Of a stretch of 11,663 nucleotides of DNA, positions 1 through 7,149 are shown one piece after another. The translations under genes were made by a program, and so were the position numbers. The notes beneath the pieces are model-generated. The model did no database searches, was not told the origin of the DNA, and worked only from the letters and a program-made list of their open reading frames with translations. How positions within the stretch are numbered: the stretch's first letter is position 1; every line of letters starts with the position of its first letter. The DNA lies in NCBI RefSeq assembly GCF_052145335.1, contig NZ_JBKQOU010000348.1, forward strand, positions 1 through 11,663, written 5' to 3'. This DNA is from Rhodoblastus sp052145335. GTDB taxonomy: Bacteria; Pseudomonadota; Alphaproteobacteria; Rhizobiales; Beijerinckiaceae.

Positions 1-706
1 GATCGACGCCGATGAGATCGAGCAGGCCGAAAATCCCGGTGGCGGGGATGCCGAACGGCTTGCCGATGATGGCGTCGGCTTCCTCGATGCTGACGCCGGT
101 CGCGAAGGCTTCGACCACGCCCGCCGCAAGCCAGTAGGTGCCGATGCGATTGGCGATGAAGCCGGGCGTGTCCTTGCAGCCCACTATGCCCTTGCCGAGC
201 GCGACATCGCCGAATTTCTTGATTGTGGCGAGCGCGTCGGGCCGGGTCTGTGGACTGGAGACAATTTCCAGCAGCCGCATGTAGCGCGGTGGATTGAAGA
301 AATGGGTGATGAGGAAATCGCTGGCGAAACGCGCGCCCAGTCCTTGGGTCAGCACGTCGAGCGGGATGGTCGAGGTGTTGGACGAGACGATGGAGCCGGG
401 CTTGCGCACGCTCTCCAGTTTCTGGAATAGGTCGCGTTTGATCTGAGGATTTTCCGCCACCGCCTCGACGATCCAGTCGGCGTCGGCGACCAGGGACAGA
501 TCGCTGACAGAGCCCGGCTTTACCCGTTCAGCAAAATTCGCGCGCATAAAACCGCCGGCCTTGAGCTGTTTGGCGATCGCCTCGCGGGCGAAAGCCGGAT
601 CGAGGTCGAGCAGCACGACTTCGAGACCGGCATTGGCGAGATGGGCGGCGATGCCCGAGCCCATCACGCCCGCGCCGATGACGGCGGCTTTTTTGAACGC
701 GACCAT
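1..706 (-). CDS. 3-hydroxyacyl-CoA dehydrogenase, FadN/FadB-like, N-terminal part (runs off window)
   Basis: This gene starts at the ATG at 706 and continues past the left edge, so only the first 235 residues are visible. It oxidises 3-hydroxyacyl-CoA to 3-ketoacyl-CoA with NAD+, the third step of beta-oxidation. The Rossmann dinucleotide loop GAGVMGSG lies at residues 11-18, and SSNTS at 108-112. THFFNPP at 134-140 carries the catalytic His135. It is followed 12 residues later by Glu147 in LLEIV, the His-Glu spacing expected in this family. The stretch TPGFIANRIG (180-189) begins the C-terminal dimerisation domain. The wording around HFFNPPRYMRLLE resembles FadN-type proteins, which carry a C-terminal enoyl-CoA hydratase domain. 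That fusion is inferred, because the part is outside the window. The start overlaps the thiolase stop codon (ATGA at 706-708), which implies translational coupling. A single-domain dehydrogenase remains possible. Confidence 0.93.
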   Translation of the reverse strand, partial: MVAFKKAAVIGAGVMGSGIAAHLANAGLEVVLLDLDPAFAREAIAKQLKAGGFMRANFAERVKPGSVSDLSLVADADWIVEAVAENPQIKRDLFQKLESVRKPGSIVSSNTSTIPLDVLTQGLGARFASDFLITHFFNPPRYMRLLEIVSSPQTRPDALATIKKFGDVALGKGIVGCKDTPGFIANRIGTYWLAAGVVEAFATGVSIEEADAIIGKPFGIPATGIFGLLDLIGVD

Positions 707-1830
707 CACGCCGCCTCCACGATCATGGAAATGCCCTGGCCGCCGCCGATGCACTGGGTGGCGAGGCCGTAGCGGCCGCCGTCGCGCTTGAGCACCATCG
801 AAGCCTTGCCGACGAGCCGCGCGCCGGTGCCGCCGAGCGGATGGCCGAGCGCGATGGCGCCGCCGTCGCGGTTGATGCGGGCGGGATCGACGTCGAGATC
901 GGCGCAGCAGGACAGCACCTGCGCGGCGAAGGCTTCGTTCATCTCGATCACGTCGAGATCGGAGGCCTTGATCCCGGCGCGCGACAGCGCCTTGCGGGTG
1001 GCCTCGACCGGGCCGATTCCCATGACTTCCGGCGCGCAGCCGGAAACGGCGAAGCTCCTGATCTGCGCCAGCGGCGTCAGGTTGTGCTTTTTCACAAAGG
1101 CTTCGGAGGCGACGATCACCGCCGAGGCGCCGTCGGTCAGGGGCGAGGAATTGCCCGCCGTGACGCTGCCGCCGGCGAGGAAGGCGGCTTTAAGCGTTCC
1201 GAGTTTCTCGACGCTGGAATCCGGGCGGATCAGTCCGTCCTGCTCGACGCCGTTGACCGGAACGATTTCCGCCGCCAGGCGGCCGTCGGCGCGCGCCGCC
1301 GCCGCCTTGTGGTGCGAGTTCATGGCGAATGTGTCCTGCATATCGCGGTCGAGCTTGTAACGATCGACCAGATTTTCGGCGGTCAGGCCCATATTGAGGA
1401 AGGCGCCGACCGTCGCGGCGGACCAGGCTGGATTGGGCAGAGGGTTGAAGCCCATCATCGGCACCCGCGACATGCTCTCGACGCCGGCGGCGATGATCGC
1501 CTCGCCCGAGCCGAGTTTTATTGCGCCCGCGGCTATGCCGATGGCGTTCATCGAGGAGCCGCACCAGCGGTTGATGGTCCCGCCTCCGACGCTATTGGGC
1601 AGGCTCGCGAGCTGGCCGACGATGCGGGCCATATTGAGGCCTTGCTCGCCCTCGGGGAAGGCGCAGCCGAGGATCAGATCCTCCAGCTCGGCCGGATCGA
1701 ATTTCTGCCGCCCGACGAGGGTCTTGACGACGGTCGCCGCCAGATCGTCGGGGCGCGTTCCCACCAGGGCGCCTTTATAGGCCTGGGTGAAAGGCGAGCG
1801 AGCATAGTCCACGATGAAAATACCGGTCAT
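706..1830 (-). CDS. fadA: Thiolase (acetyl-CoA acyltransferase)
   Basis: This 374-residue thiolase carries out the last beta-oxidation step, cleaving 3-ketoacyl-CoA with CoA to acetyl-CoA and a shortened acyl-CoA. The catalytic residues are visible. The nucleophilic Cys90 is in NRWCGSSM. NEAF is at 298-301. His330 is in GGAIALGHPLGGTGAR. The C-terminal acid/base Cys360 is in TQCIGGGQG. Length is slightly below the usual 380-400 residues, but both thiolase halves are complete. The start is supported by GAGGAA at 1838-1843, seven bases upstream of the ATG. The gene follows the acyl-CoA dehydrogenase by 64 bp and overlaps the hydroxyacyl-CoA dehydrogenase start by 3 bp. Its position in a beta-oxidation operon favours a degradative 3-ketoacyl-CoA thiolase over a biosynthetic acetoacetyl-CoA thiolase. 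The symbol rests on this context and chain-length preference is not readable. Confidence 0.95.
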   Translation of the reverse strand: MTGIFIVDYARSPFTQAYKGALVGTRPDDLAATVVKTLVGRQKFDPAELEDLILGCAFPEGEQGLNMARIVGQLASLPNSVGGGTINRWCGSSMNAIGIAAGAIKLGSGEAIIAAGVESMSRVPMMGFNPLPNPAWSAATVGAFLNMGLTAENLVDRYKLDRDMQDTFAMNSHHKAAAARADGRLAAEIVPVNGVEQDGLIRPDSSVEKLGTLKAAFLAGGSVTAGNSSPLTDGASAVIVASEAFVKKHNLTPLAQIRSFAVSGCAPEVMGIGPVEATRKALSRAGIKASDLDVIEMNEAFAAQVLSCCADLDVDPARINRDGGAIALGHPLGGTGARLVGKASMVLKRDGGRYGLATQCIGGGQGISMIVEAA

Positions 1831-1837
1831 CTCTTGG

Positions 1838-1843
1838 TTCCTC
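1838..1843 (-). promoter_or_regulatory. Ribosome binding site of the thiolase gene
   Basis: On the minus strand the sequence reads GAGGAA, seven bases before the ATG at 1830. It lies in the 64-bp gap after the acyl-CoA dehydrogenase gene. The gap shows no hairpin followed by a T run, which is consistent with a single transcript through both genes. Confidence 0.7.
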
Positions 1844-1894
1844 GATGGCGTTCATTTCCGCTTGCGCGGCAGATTGAGAAAAGGGCTCGTGGGT

Positions 1895-3667
1895 TCAGAA
1901 CTGGTCGACGTCGAAGCCGGTCACAGTGTCCGATCCCTCGGTCATGGCGATAAAATAAGCCCGCGAATGCGGCAGGACGTGCCGGGCGTAGTGGCGGGCC
2001 AGTTCGATCTTCGCGGCATAGAAACCGGTGGGGTCGCCCTCGGCCTGCGTTTTGGCCTGAGCCGCCAGCGCCTGTCGGGCGACCAGCCAGCCGCCGGTGA
2101 CCACGCCAAACAGATGCAAGAGCGGCACGGCGCCCGAAGCCGTCACCGCCGGCTCGGCGGCGTTTCGCGCGACGACGAAAGCGATGGCCTGCTCCAACTC
2201 GTCGAGACCCTGCGTCAGACCACCCCCCAGCGCCGCCAGCGGACCTGTCAACTGCGGCAGGATTTCGCGCATCAGGGCGACGAAGCCCTTCGCCGTCTCG
2301 CCTTTGTCGCGAGCGATCTTGCGGCCGACGAGATCATTGGCCTGGATGCCGGTCGTGCCCTCGTAGATCGTGGTGATGCGGGCGTCGCGCAGATGCTGCG
2401 CCGCGCCGGTCTCCTCGATGAAGCCCACGCCGCCGTGGACCTGGATACCCTCCGACGCGACGATCTGGCCGTTTTCAGTACACCAGCCCTTGGCGACGGG
2501 GGTGAGCAGATCGGCGATCGCCGCGGCGGTTTTCGCAACGCCGCCTTCGCTGCCGTGCGCGACATCCATCTGGGCGGCGACGTAATAGACCATCGCCCGC
2601 ATGGCTTCGATGCGCGCCTTCATGTCGAGCAGCATGCGCTTGATGTCGGGGTGATGGACGATGGCCGCGCCCGTCTGCTGGCCGATCGGGCGGCCTTGCA
2701 CGCGGTCGCGGGCGTAGTCGCGCGCCTGCTGATAGGCGCGCTCGGCAATGGCGACGCCCTGCAGCCCGACATTTATGCGGGCGTGGTTCATCATGGTGAA
2801 CATATATTCGAGGCCGCGATTGGCCTCGCCGACGAGATAGCCGGTCGCGCCGTCCTTGTCGCCGAACGACATGACGGCGGTCGGGCTTCCGTGAATGCCG
2901 AGCTTGTGCTCGATCGACGAGCAGATCAGGTCGTTGCGCGCGCCCGGCGTTCCATCGGCGTTGACCAGAAATTTCGGCACGATGAACAGCGAAATGCCCT
3001 TTACGCCGGGAGGCGCATCCGGCAGGCGCGCCAGCACCAGATGGATGATGTTGTCGGCGCAGTCGTGCTCGCCCCAGGTGATGAAGATTTTCGTGCCGGT
3101 GATGCGGTAGACGTCTCCGTCGGGAACGGCGCGGGTGCGAATGGCGGCGAGGTCGGAGCCGGCCTGCGGCTCCGTCAGGTTCATCGTGCCGGTCCATTCG
3201 CCCGAAATCATTTTAGGCAGATAGGTCGCCTTCAACTCCTCGCTGGCGTGGTTCTCAATGGCCATCACCGCGCCCAGGGTTAGGATATGGCACAGGGACC
3301 AGGCCATGTTGGCGCTGGTCCAGAGTTCGACCACCGGCAGCGACACGATATGCGGCATCCCCTGGCCGCCGAAATCCTGATTGGCGCCCAGCGCGCCCCA
3401 GCCGTTGTCGACAAAATCCTTGTAGACGGCGGTGACGCCCGGCGCGGTCGTGACGACGCCGTCCGCCCATTTATTGCCCTGGCGGTCGCCGACGACATTG
3501 AGCGGCGCCAGCGCGCCGGCGGCGAATTTTCCGGCTTCCTCGACGATGGTTTCGACCAGGTCGGCCGCGACTTCGGCATGTCCCGGCAGGGCCAGTACGC
3601 CGGGCAGGTCGCCGATTTCGTTCATCGTGAAGAGAATATCGCGGACGGGAGGATTATAGGCGCTCAT
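1895..3667 (-). CDS. Acyl-CoA dehydrogenase, large (~590 aa, DmdC/FadE-like) class
   Basis: This 590-residue flavoprotein introduces the alpha-beta double bond into acyl-CoA, passing electrons from FAD probably to ETF. It belongs to the long acyl-CoA dehydrogenase class with an extra C-terminal domain, which includes 3-methylmercaptopropionyl-CoA dehydrogenase (DmdC). The middle beta-domain signature is MNLTEPQAGSDL (162-173), followed by ITGTKIFITWGEHD (189-202). The C-terminal helical domain holds VHGGVGFIEETG (410-421) and IYEGTTGIQ (434-442), where Glu436 is the expected catalytic base. The extension after about residue 460 matches the C-terminal domain of the class. The start is chosen because MSAYNPPVRDILFTMNE matches the family N-terminus. 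No strong ribosome binding site precedes it, only TGGGTTG. It sits 50 bp after the ligase gene, in the same operon. Substrate could be a medium or long fatty acyl-CoA or a thioether acid; sequence alone does not decide. Confidence 0.95.
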   Translation of the reverse strand: MSAYNPPVRDILFTMNEIGDLPGVLALPGHAEVAADLVETIVEEAGKFAAGALAPLNVVGDRQGNKWADGVVTTAPGVTAVYKDFVDNGWGALGANQDFGGQGMPHIVSLPVVELWTSANMAWSLCHILTLGAVMAIENHASEELKATYLPKMISGEWTGTMNLTEPQAGSDLAAIRTRAVPDGDVYRITGTKIFITWGEHDCADNIIHLVLARLPDAPPGVKGISLFIVPKFLVNADGTPGARNDLICSSIEHKLGIHGSPTAVMSFGDKDGATGYLVGEANRGLEYMFTMMNHARINVGLQGVAIAERAYQQARDYARDRVQGRPIGQQTGAAIVHHPDIKRMLLDMKARIEAMRAMVYYVAAQMDVAHGSEGGVAKTAAAIADLLTPVAKGWCTENGQIVASEGIQVHGGVGFIEETGAAQHLRDARITTIYEGTTGIQANDLVGRKIARDKGETAKGFVALMREILPQLTGPLAALGGGLTQGLDELEQAIAFVVARNAAEPAVTASGAVPLLHLFGVVTGGWLVARQALAAQAKTQAEGDPTGFYAAKIELARHYARHVLPHSRAYFIAMTEGSDTVTGFDVDQF

Positions 3668-3717
3668 AAGTGTTCAACCCAGGATGAGGAAGGGAAGGGA
3701 GTGTGGCGGCGACAGCG

Positions 3718-5370
3718 TCATTCGCTCTGGTAGGCTTCGCGCAGCGCCTTCTTGTTGAGCTTGCCGACGCTGGTCTTGATCAGCGCCTCGACGAAGACGA
3801 TGTCCTGCGGGATACCGAATTTCGAAATGATTCCGCGGTCGGAGTAGGTCTTGATGAAGGCCTTGATGTCGTCGGCGGCCAGGGTTCCGTTATGGCCCGA
3901 TTTGAGCACGATCACGGCCTTGGGACGTTCGCCCCATTTGTCGTCCTTGACGCCGATCACCGCAACTTCGCTCACCGCCGGATGCTGCGAGATGATGTCC
4001 TCGATCTCGAGCGACGACACCCATTCGCCGCCGGTCTTGATCACGTCCTTCAGCCGGTCGGTGACCTGCACATAACCGTGGCTGTCGATGTTGCCGATGT
4101 CGTTGGTGTGCAGATAGCCGCCGGCCCACAGCGTCTCCGAGGCCTCCGGATTCTTGAAATAGCCCTGCGTCAGCCAGGGCGCGCGCACCACGATTTCTCC
4201 GGTCGCCTTGCCGTCATGGGCGGCGTCGTTCATGTCGTGATCGACGATGCGCAGATCGACCAGCGGGATCGGCATGCCGGCCTTGACGCGCAGGCCGATG
4301 GCCTTGTCGTCCGCACCATTGAGCAACTCGGTCTTGACCTGGGCCAAAGTCAGGATCGGGCAGGTTTCGGACATGCCATAGCCGGTGAAAACGTCGATGC
4401 CGCGGGCGATCGCCGCTTCGGCGAGGCCGGTCGGCAAAGCGGAGCCGCCGATGATGATTTTCCATCCGGTCAGGTCGTAGCTGTCGATCTTCGGATTGGT
4501 GAGGACCATGTGGAGGATGGTCGGCACGCAATGCGAGAAGGTCACGCCCTCCCGCGCCTTCAGCTCCAGCAGCCCTTCCGGGGAATAACGGCCGGGATAG
4601 ACCTGCTTGAGCCCCACCATCGTCGCGGTATAGGGCATGCCCCAGGCATGGACATGGAACATCGGCGTGATCGGCATGTAGACGTCGTCGCTATGCACGC
4701 GGCAATGCGTGGACGGCATGGCCATGGCCACCGATTCGGCCAGGGTGTGCAGCACCAGCTGGCGATGGCTGAAATAGACGCCCTTGGGCAGGCCCGTGGT
4801 GCCGGTGGTGTAGAAAGTCGTCGCCCGCGTATTCTCGTCGAAATCGGGAAAATCGTAATTGGCCGAGCCTGACAGAAGCAGGATCTCATATTCGCATTCC
4901 AGCGGAATGGCGGCCTGTTCGGCATGGGGCGCGTCGGAAATCAGGACATATTTCTCGACCGTCTCGATCCGGTCCTTGATGCTTTCGACAATCGGCAGGA
5001 ACTCGGAATTGACCAGCAGAACCTTGGGGCCGGCGTGGTTCAGCGTGTAGAGGATCTGCTCGGGGTTGAGCCGCACGTTCACCGTTTGCAGCACGGCGCC
5101 CATCATCGGCACGGCGAAAAAACATTCGAGATAGCGATGGCTGTCCCAGTCCATCACCGCCACGGTGTCGCCGTGCTTGACGCCAAGCTTGGAGAGGCCG
5201 CTGGCCAGTTGGCCGATGCGGTCGCGCGTCTCGCGATAGGTGTGGCGCGCGAGGTCGCGATAGACGATTTCCCGGTCGGGCGCGATCGCCAGCGGCGTGT
5301 GCCAAAGCTGCTTGATCAGAAGCGGATAGTCATAAGCGTTCTTGGCGCGCTCGACGACATTAGGCAACAT
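3718..5370 (-). CDS. Fatty-acyl-CoA ligase (AMP-forming, ANL superfamily)
   Basis: This enzyme activates a carboxylic acid with ATP and CoA through an acyl-adenylate, the entry step for the pathway encoded downstream. With the start at 5370 it has 550 residues. The AMP-binding loop YTTGTTGLPKG is at 187-197 and the adenine motif GYGMSET at 330-336. TGEIVVRAP is at 390-398. The hinge DRLKD is at 438-442, followed by VIKTGGEWVSSLEIED. The C-terminal catalytic Lys537 lies in SVGKLNKKAL. A longer reading frame begins at 5412, but AGAGGG at 5379-5384, eight bases before 5370, and a family-like N-terminus MLPNVVERA favour 5370. It is the first gene of the minus-strand operon and is divergent from the AraC gene. 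The overall pattern fits medium- to long-chain fatty-acid ligases of the AlkK/DmdB-like group. Aromatic or dicarboxylic substrates are less likely but not excluded. Confidence 0.94.
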   Translation of the reverse strand: MLPNVVERAKNAYDYPLLIKQLWHTPLAIAPDREIVYRDLARHTYRETRDRIGQLASGLSKLGVKHGDTVAVMDWDSHRYLECFFAVPMMGAVLQTVNVRLNPEQILYTLNHAGPKVLLVNSEFLPIVESIKDRIETVEKYVLISDAPHAEQAAIPLECEYEILLLSGSANYDFPDFDENTRATTFYTTGTTGLPKGVYFSHRQLVLHTLAESVAMAMPSTHCRVHSDDVYMPITPMFHVHAWGMPYTATMVGLKQVYPGRYSPEGLLELKAREGVTFSHCVPTILHMVLTNPKIDSYDLTGWKIIIGGSALPTGLAEAAIARGIDVFTGYGMSETCPILTLAQVKTELLNGADDKAIGLRVKAGMPIPLVDLRIVDHDMNDAAHDGKATGEIVVRAPWLTQGYFKNPEASETLWAGGYLHTNDIGNIDSHGYVQVTDRLKDVIKTGGEWVSSLEIEDIISQHPAVSEVAVIGVKDDKWGERPKAVIVLKSGHNGTLAADDIKAFIKTYSDRGIISKFGIPQDIVFVEALIKTSVGKLNKKALREAYQSE

Positions 5371-5378
5371 TCGACTTT

Positions 5379-5384
5379 CCCTCT
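5379..5384 (-). promoter_or_regulatory. Ribosome binding site deciding the ligase start
   Basis: AGAGGG on the minus strand ends eight bases before the ATG at 5370. The alternative upstream start at 5412 has no comparable site and would add 14 Arg-rich residues (MHRRARQEAKRESR) not expected in the family. This is why 5370 is preferred. Confidence 0.75.
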
Positions 5385-5450
5385 TGGCTTCCTGCCTGGC
5401 GCGCCGATGCACACATCAGGGACTGTGCCGTTGCGTGCTTCGTGAAAAAA

Positions 5451-5522
5451 GACAGGCGAACCGCAGCCAAACAAGCCAACGCCGCTGTCGCTGTCGCTGT
5501 CGCTGTCGCGGTTCGGCCTGTC
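5451..5522. repeat. Interrupted inverted repeat, 14-bp arms
   Basis: The left arm GACAGGCGAACCGC (5451-5464) is the reverse complement of the right arm GCGGTTCG-G-CCTGTC (5508-5522), apart from one extra G in the right arm. The 43 bp between the arms contain the CTGTCG tandem repeats. The arms could be paired operator half-sites for a looping regulator or could form a cruciform or hairpin. It is not a terminator of either flanking gene, because both are transcribed away from it. Confidence 0.75.
5485..5508. repeat. Tandem hexanucleotide repeat (CTGTCG)x4
   Basis: Four perfect, contiguous copies of CTGTCG occupy these positions, with GCCG before and CGG after. The array lies in the loop of the interrupted inverted repeat, between the ligase start and the AraC start. 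The repeat is in non-coding DNA, so copy-number change would alter spacing between control elements and not reading frame. Confidence 0.9.
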
Positions 5523-5536
5523 CACGTCTCGACGTG
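5523..5536. promoter_or_regulatory. Palindrome CACGTC-TC-GACGTG, candidate operator
   Basis: Two perfect 6-bp arms flank a 2-bp centre. The palindrome directly abuts the right arm of the larger inverted repeat. Its size and position, about 150 bp from each flanking start, suit a dimeric regulator. The AraC protein next door, or the TetR protein whose remnant remains, are possible ligands. Assignment as an operator is an inference. Confidence 0.45.
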
Positions 5537-5679
5537 AAATTGTTTTCGCGTTTCCCGCCCGTCTCAGCGCTGTTTGCGCTTTTGTGAACATGCTAGTTTG
5601 TCGCTCGCGCCAGGCAATGGCGTCAGGAGGCCAAATTACTGGCTTTGCCTGCTTTGACTCTATGCGAAGGTTTTGGTGG

Positions 5680-6723
5680 ATGGTCAGCCGTACGACCTCA
5701 TCGGCTTGGATCCAGGGCATCGTCGATATGCTTGACGGCGCCGGTCTGGATACTGCCATTATCCTTGCCGAGGCAGGCGTCGATAGGGAGATCCTGGCCA
5801 ATCCCGACCATCGCGCGCCATCGGAAATGGTGAGCCGTCTTTGGCGCGTGGCGGCGGACTATTCCGGCAATCCAGCCATCGGACTGGTCAGTCCGCACGT
5901 TCCAAAGCCCGGTAATTTTGACATCGTCGGCTATGCAATGTTGTCAAGCAAAAGCTTGCATGTCGCGATTCAGAATTTCGCCCGACACATGCGGTTGGTC
6001 AGCGACGCCGCCTCGATCCATCTCGCTTTCAATGAAGGGTCTGTCAGGCTGCAACTAAAATTGTTCGGCGGGCCGGAGCCCATTCCACGGCAAAGGGTCG
6101 AGTTCGATCTCCTGACCTTGCTCACCTTTTGCAGTTGGGTGTCCGGGAGGACGATCAAACCGCTGGGACTCCATCTGGTCTGGCCTACTCCCGCGGATAT
6201 TGCTCCCTTCGAAGACGCTTTCCAATGCCCGCTGCATTTCGAGGCTGATTTCAACGGCCTCGATTTTTCGCGCGACGACATCGAGGCAAAGCTACCAGGC
6301 TTTAACGCTCATATGGCGGGACTTCACGAAGCGGCGGTGCAACAACGGCTGGCCGACTTCGATGGATCGAGCATCAGCGTGAAAATCCGTGAGGAAATCA
6401 CCCGCTGCCTGGCCGATGGCGAACCGCGTCGCGAACAGATTGCACGCGCGCTCAATCTCAGCGACCGGACGTTGACACGGCGGCTGCGTGAGGAAAACAC
6501 ATCCTTCAAGACGCTGCTCGAGGAGACACGTCGCGATCTCGCCCAGAATTATCTGGCGAGGCGAAACATTTCACTGGCGGAAGTGGCCTATCTGCTCGGT
6601 TTCGTCGATCAAAGCACCTTCTTCCGCGCCTGCAAGCGCTGGTTCGACGCGTCCCCCGGTCAGTTTCGCGCCCATTTGGGCGGGACGGCTTCAACCCTGT
6701 CAGCGAGTCTGCAAAGAGACTGA
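5680..6723 (+). CDS. AraC-family transcriptional regulator with arabinose-binding-like N-terminal domain
   Basis: From the ATG at 5680 this is a 347-residue AraC/XylS-family regulator. Residues about 8-195 (AWIQGIVDMLDGAGLD to LHFEADFNGLDF) match the ligand-sensing domain common in regulators next to acyl-CoA genes. The C-terminal DNA-binding part has two helix-turn-helix motifs. The first spans about 251-271 (REQIARALNLSDRTLTRRL) and the second about 299-321, followed by the ASPGQFR family ending. The frame is open back to a GTG at 5584. I prefer 5680 because GAAGG (5666-5670) precedes it at nine bases and the family domain starts just after. Oddly, a strong AGGAGG at 5625-5630 has no ATG, GTG or TTG in frame at normal spacing, so the start is uncertain. 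Base composition is lower in GC than the neighbours (30 of 60 at 5941-6000). It probably controls the divergent acyl-CoA operon. Confidence 0.9.
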   Translation: MVSRTTSSAWIQGIVDMLDGAGLDTAIILAEAGVDREILANPDHRAPSEMVSRLWRVAADYSGNPAIGLVSPHVPKPGNFDIVGYAMLSSKSLHVAIQNFARHMRLVSDAASIHLAFNEGSVRLQLKLFGGPEPIPRQRVEFDLLTLLTFCSWVSGRTIKPLGLHLVWPTPADIAPFEDAFQCPLHFEADFNGLDFSRDDIEAKLPGFNAHMAGLHEAAVQQRLADFDGSSISVKIREEITRCLADGEPRREQIARALNLSDRTLTRRLREENTSFKTLLEETRRDLAQNYLARRNISLAEVAYLLGFVDQSTFFRACKRWFDASPGQFRAHLGGTASTLSASLQRD

Positions 6724-7149
6724 TCGTGGCCGGCCGCGTTCGAGGAGTTGATGGGCGAGGTCGAAGCCGAGGCCGAGCAGATTGCGGCGGGCGCCGCTCC
6801 GGCGTCCGAGCGCATGCGCGCCCTGATCAAGACCGCCGAGGCGAATTCGGAACGATATATCGGCGATCGCAAGCTGCATGACATGGTCGAAGTGGCGCTC
6901 AACGAGCAATGGCCGATCGTCGAGCAGCACAACGAGCGGATCGCCATTTGTCTCGCGCGCATCGTCGCCGACGGCATGGAGCCGAGCGAGTTCGCGCCGG
7001 GCGACCCGGTGCTCGCCACCAAGCTTGTCCAAACAGCCTGCATGCGCTTCTGCCACCCGCGCCTGATGGTCGAATGCGCCTACAAAACCGAGCCAACCAC
7101 CGACCAGATGGTGGACTTCTGCGTCGCGGCCCTGCGGTCGAAGGGCTGA
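6724..7149 (+). pseudogene. TetR-family regulator remnant: C-terminal ligand domain without DNA-binding domain
   Basis: The 141 codons from just after the AraC stop to the TGA at 7147-7149 read like the ligand-binding and dimerisation domain of a TetR/AcrR repressor. SWPAAFEELMGEVEAEAEQI and ERYIGDRKLHDMVEVAL come first, then FCHPRLMVEC near the end. A normal member has about 200 residues, with an N-terminal helix-turn-helix of about 60 residues, and that part is missing. The TetR-like reading begins immediately behind the AraC TGA and is in the same frame. A possible internal start is TTG at 6748 or ATG at 6751, behind GAGGAG at 6742-6747, but the spacing (0 or 3 bases) is too short. The GC content is high (45 of 60 at 6781-6840), unlike the AraC gene. 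Most likely it is a broken gene; a translated, DNA-binding-free partner protein is less likely. Confidence 0.72.

Larger units (their letters stand above)
5371..5679. promoter_or_regulatory. Divergent control region between the beta-oxidation operon and the AraC gene
   Basis: This 309-bp stretch has no convincing gene and must hold the promoters for both the minus-strand operon and the plus-strand regulator. It contains, left to right, a long interrupted inverted repeat around tandem hexamers (5451-5522), a palindrome (5523-5536) and a small AGCGC/GCGCT inverted repeat (5566-5580). I could not assign a good -35/-10 pair in either direction. A plus-strand candidate, TTGCGC at 5574 and TAGTTT at 5595, has a poor 15-bp spacing. 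A reading frame covering part of this region on the minus strand encodes an SDSDSD run that merely reflects the hexamer repeat. Confidence 0.7.

Noticed and set aside
841..1953. 370-codon plus-strand open frame opposite the thiolase gene
   Set aside because: It is antisense to a thiolase with all catalytic residues. The translation is rich in Arg, Gly, Asp and Ala with no recognisable domain, as expected for high-GC shadow frames.
1814..3283. 489-codon plus-strand open frame opposite the acyl-CoA dehydrogenase
   Set aside because: It is a shadow of the 590-residue dehydrogenase on the other strand. The composition is low in hydrophobic cores and no motif is seen.
3703..4872. 389-codon plus-strand open frame opposite the acyl-CoA ligase
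   Set aside because: It is antisense to a ligase with intact AMP-binding motifs. Asp, Arg, Gly and His richness marks it as a complementary-strand artefact.
5566..5583. AGCGC-TGTTT-GCGCT followed by TTT as an intrinsic terminator
   Set aside because: The stem is 5 bp, the T run is very short, and no plus-strand gene ends upstream of it. It is at most a small inverted repeat in the control region.
5316..5801. 161-codon minus-strand frame across the divergent region with an SDSDSD run
   Set aside because: The run is simply the CTGTCG tandem repeat read on the other strand. The frame overlaps both the ligase start and the AraC coding region and has no recognisable domain.
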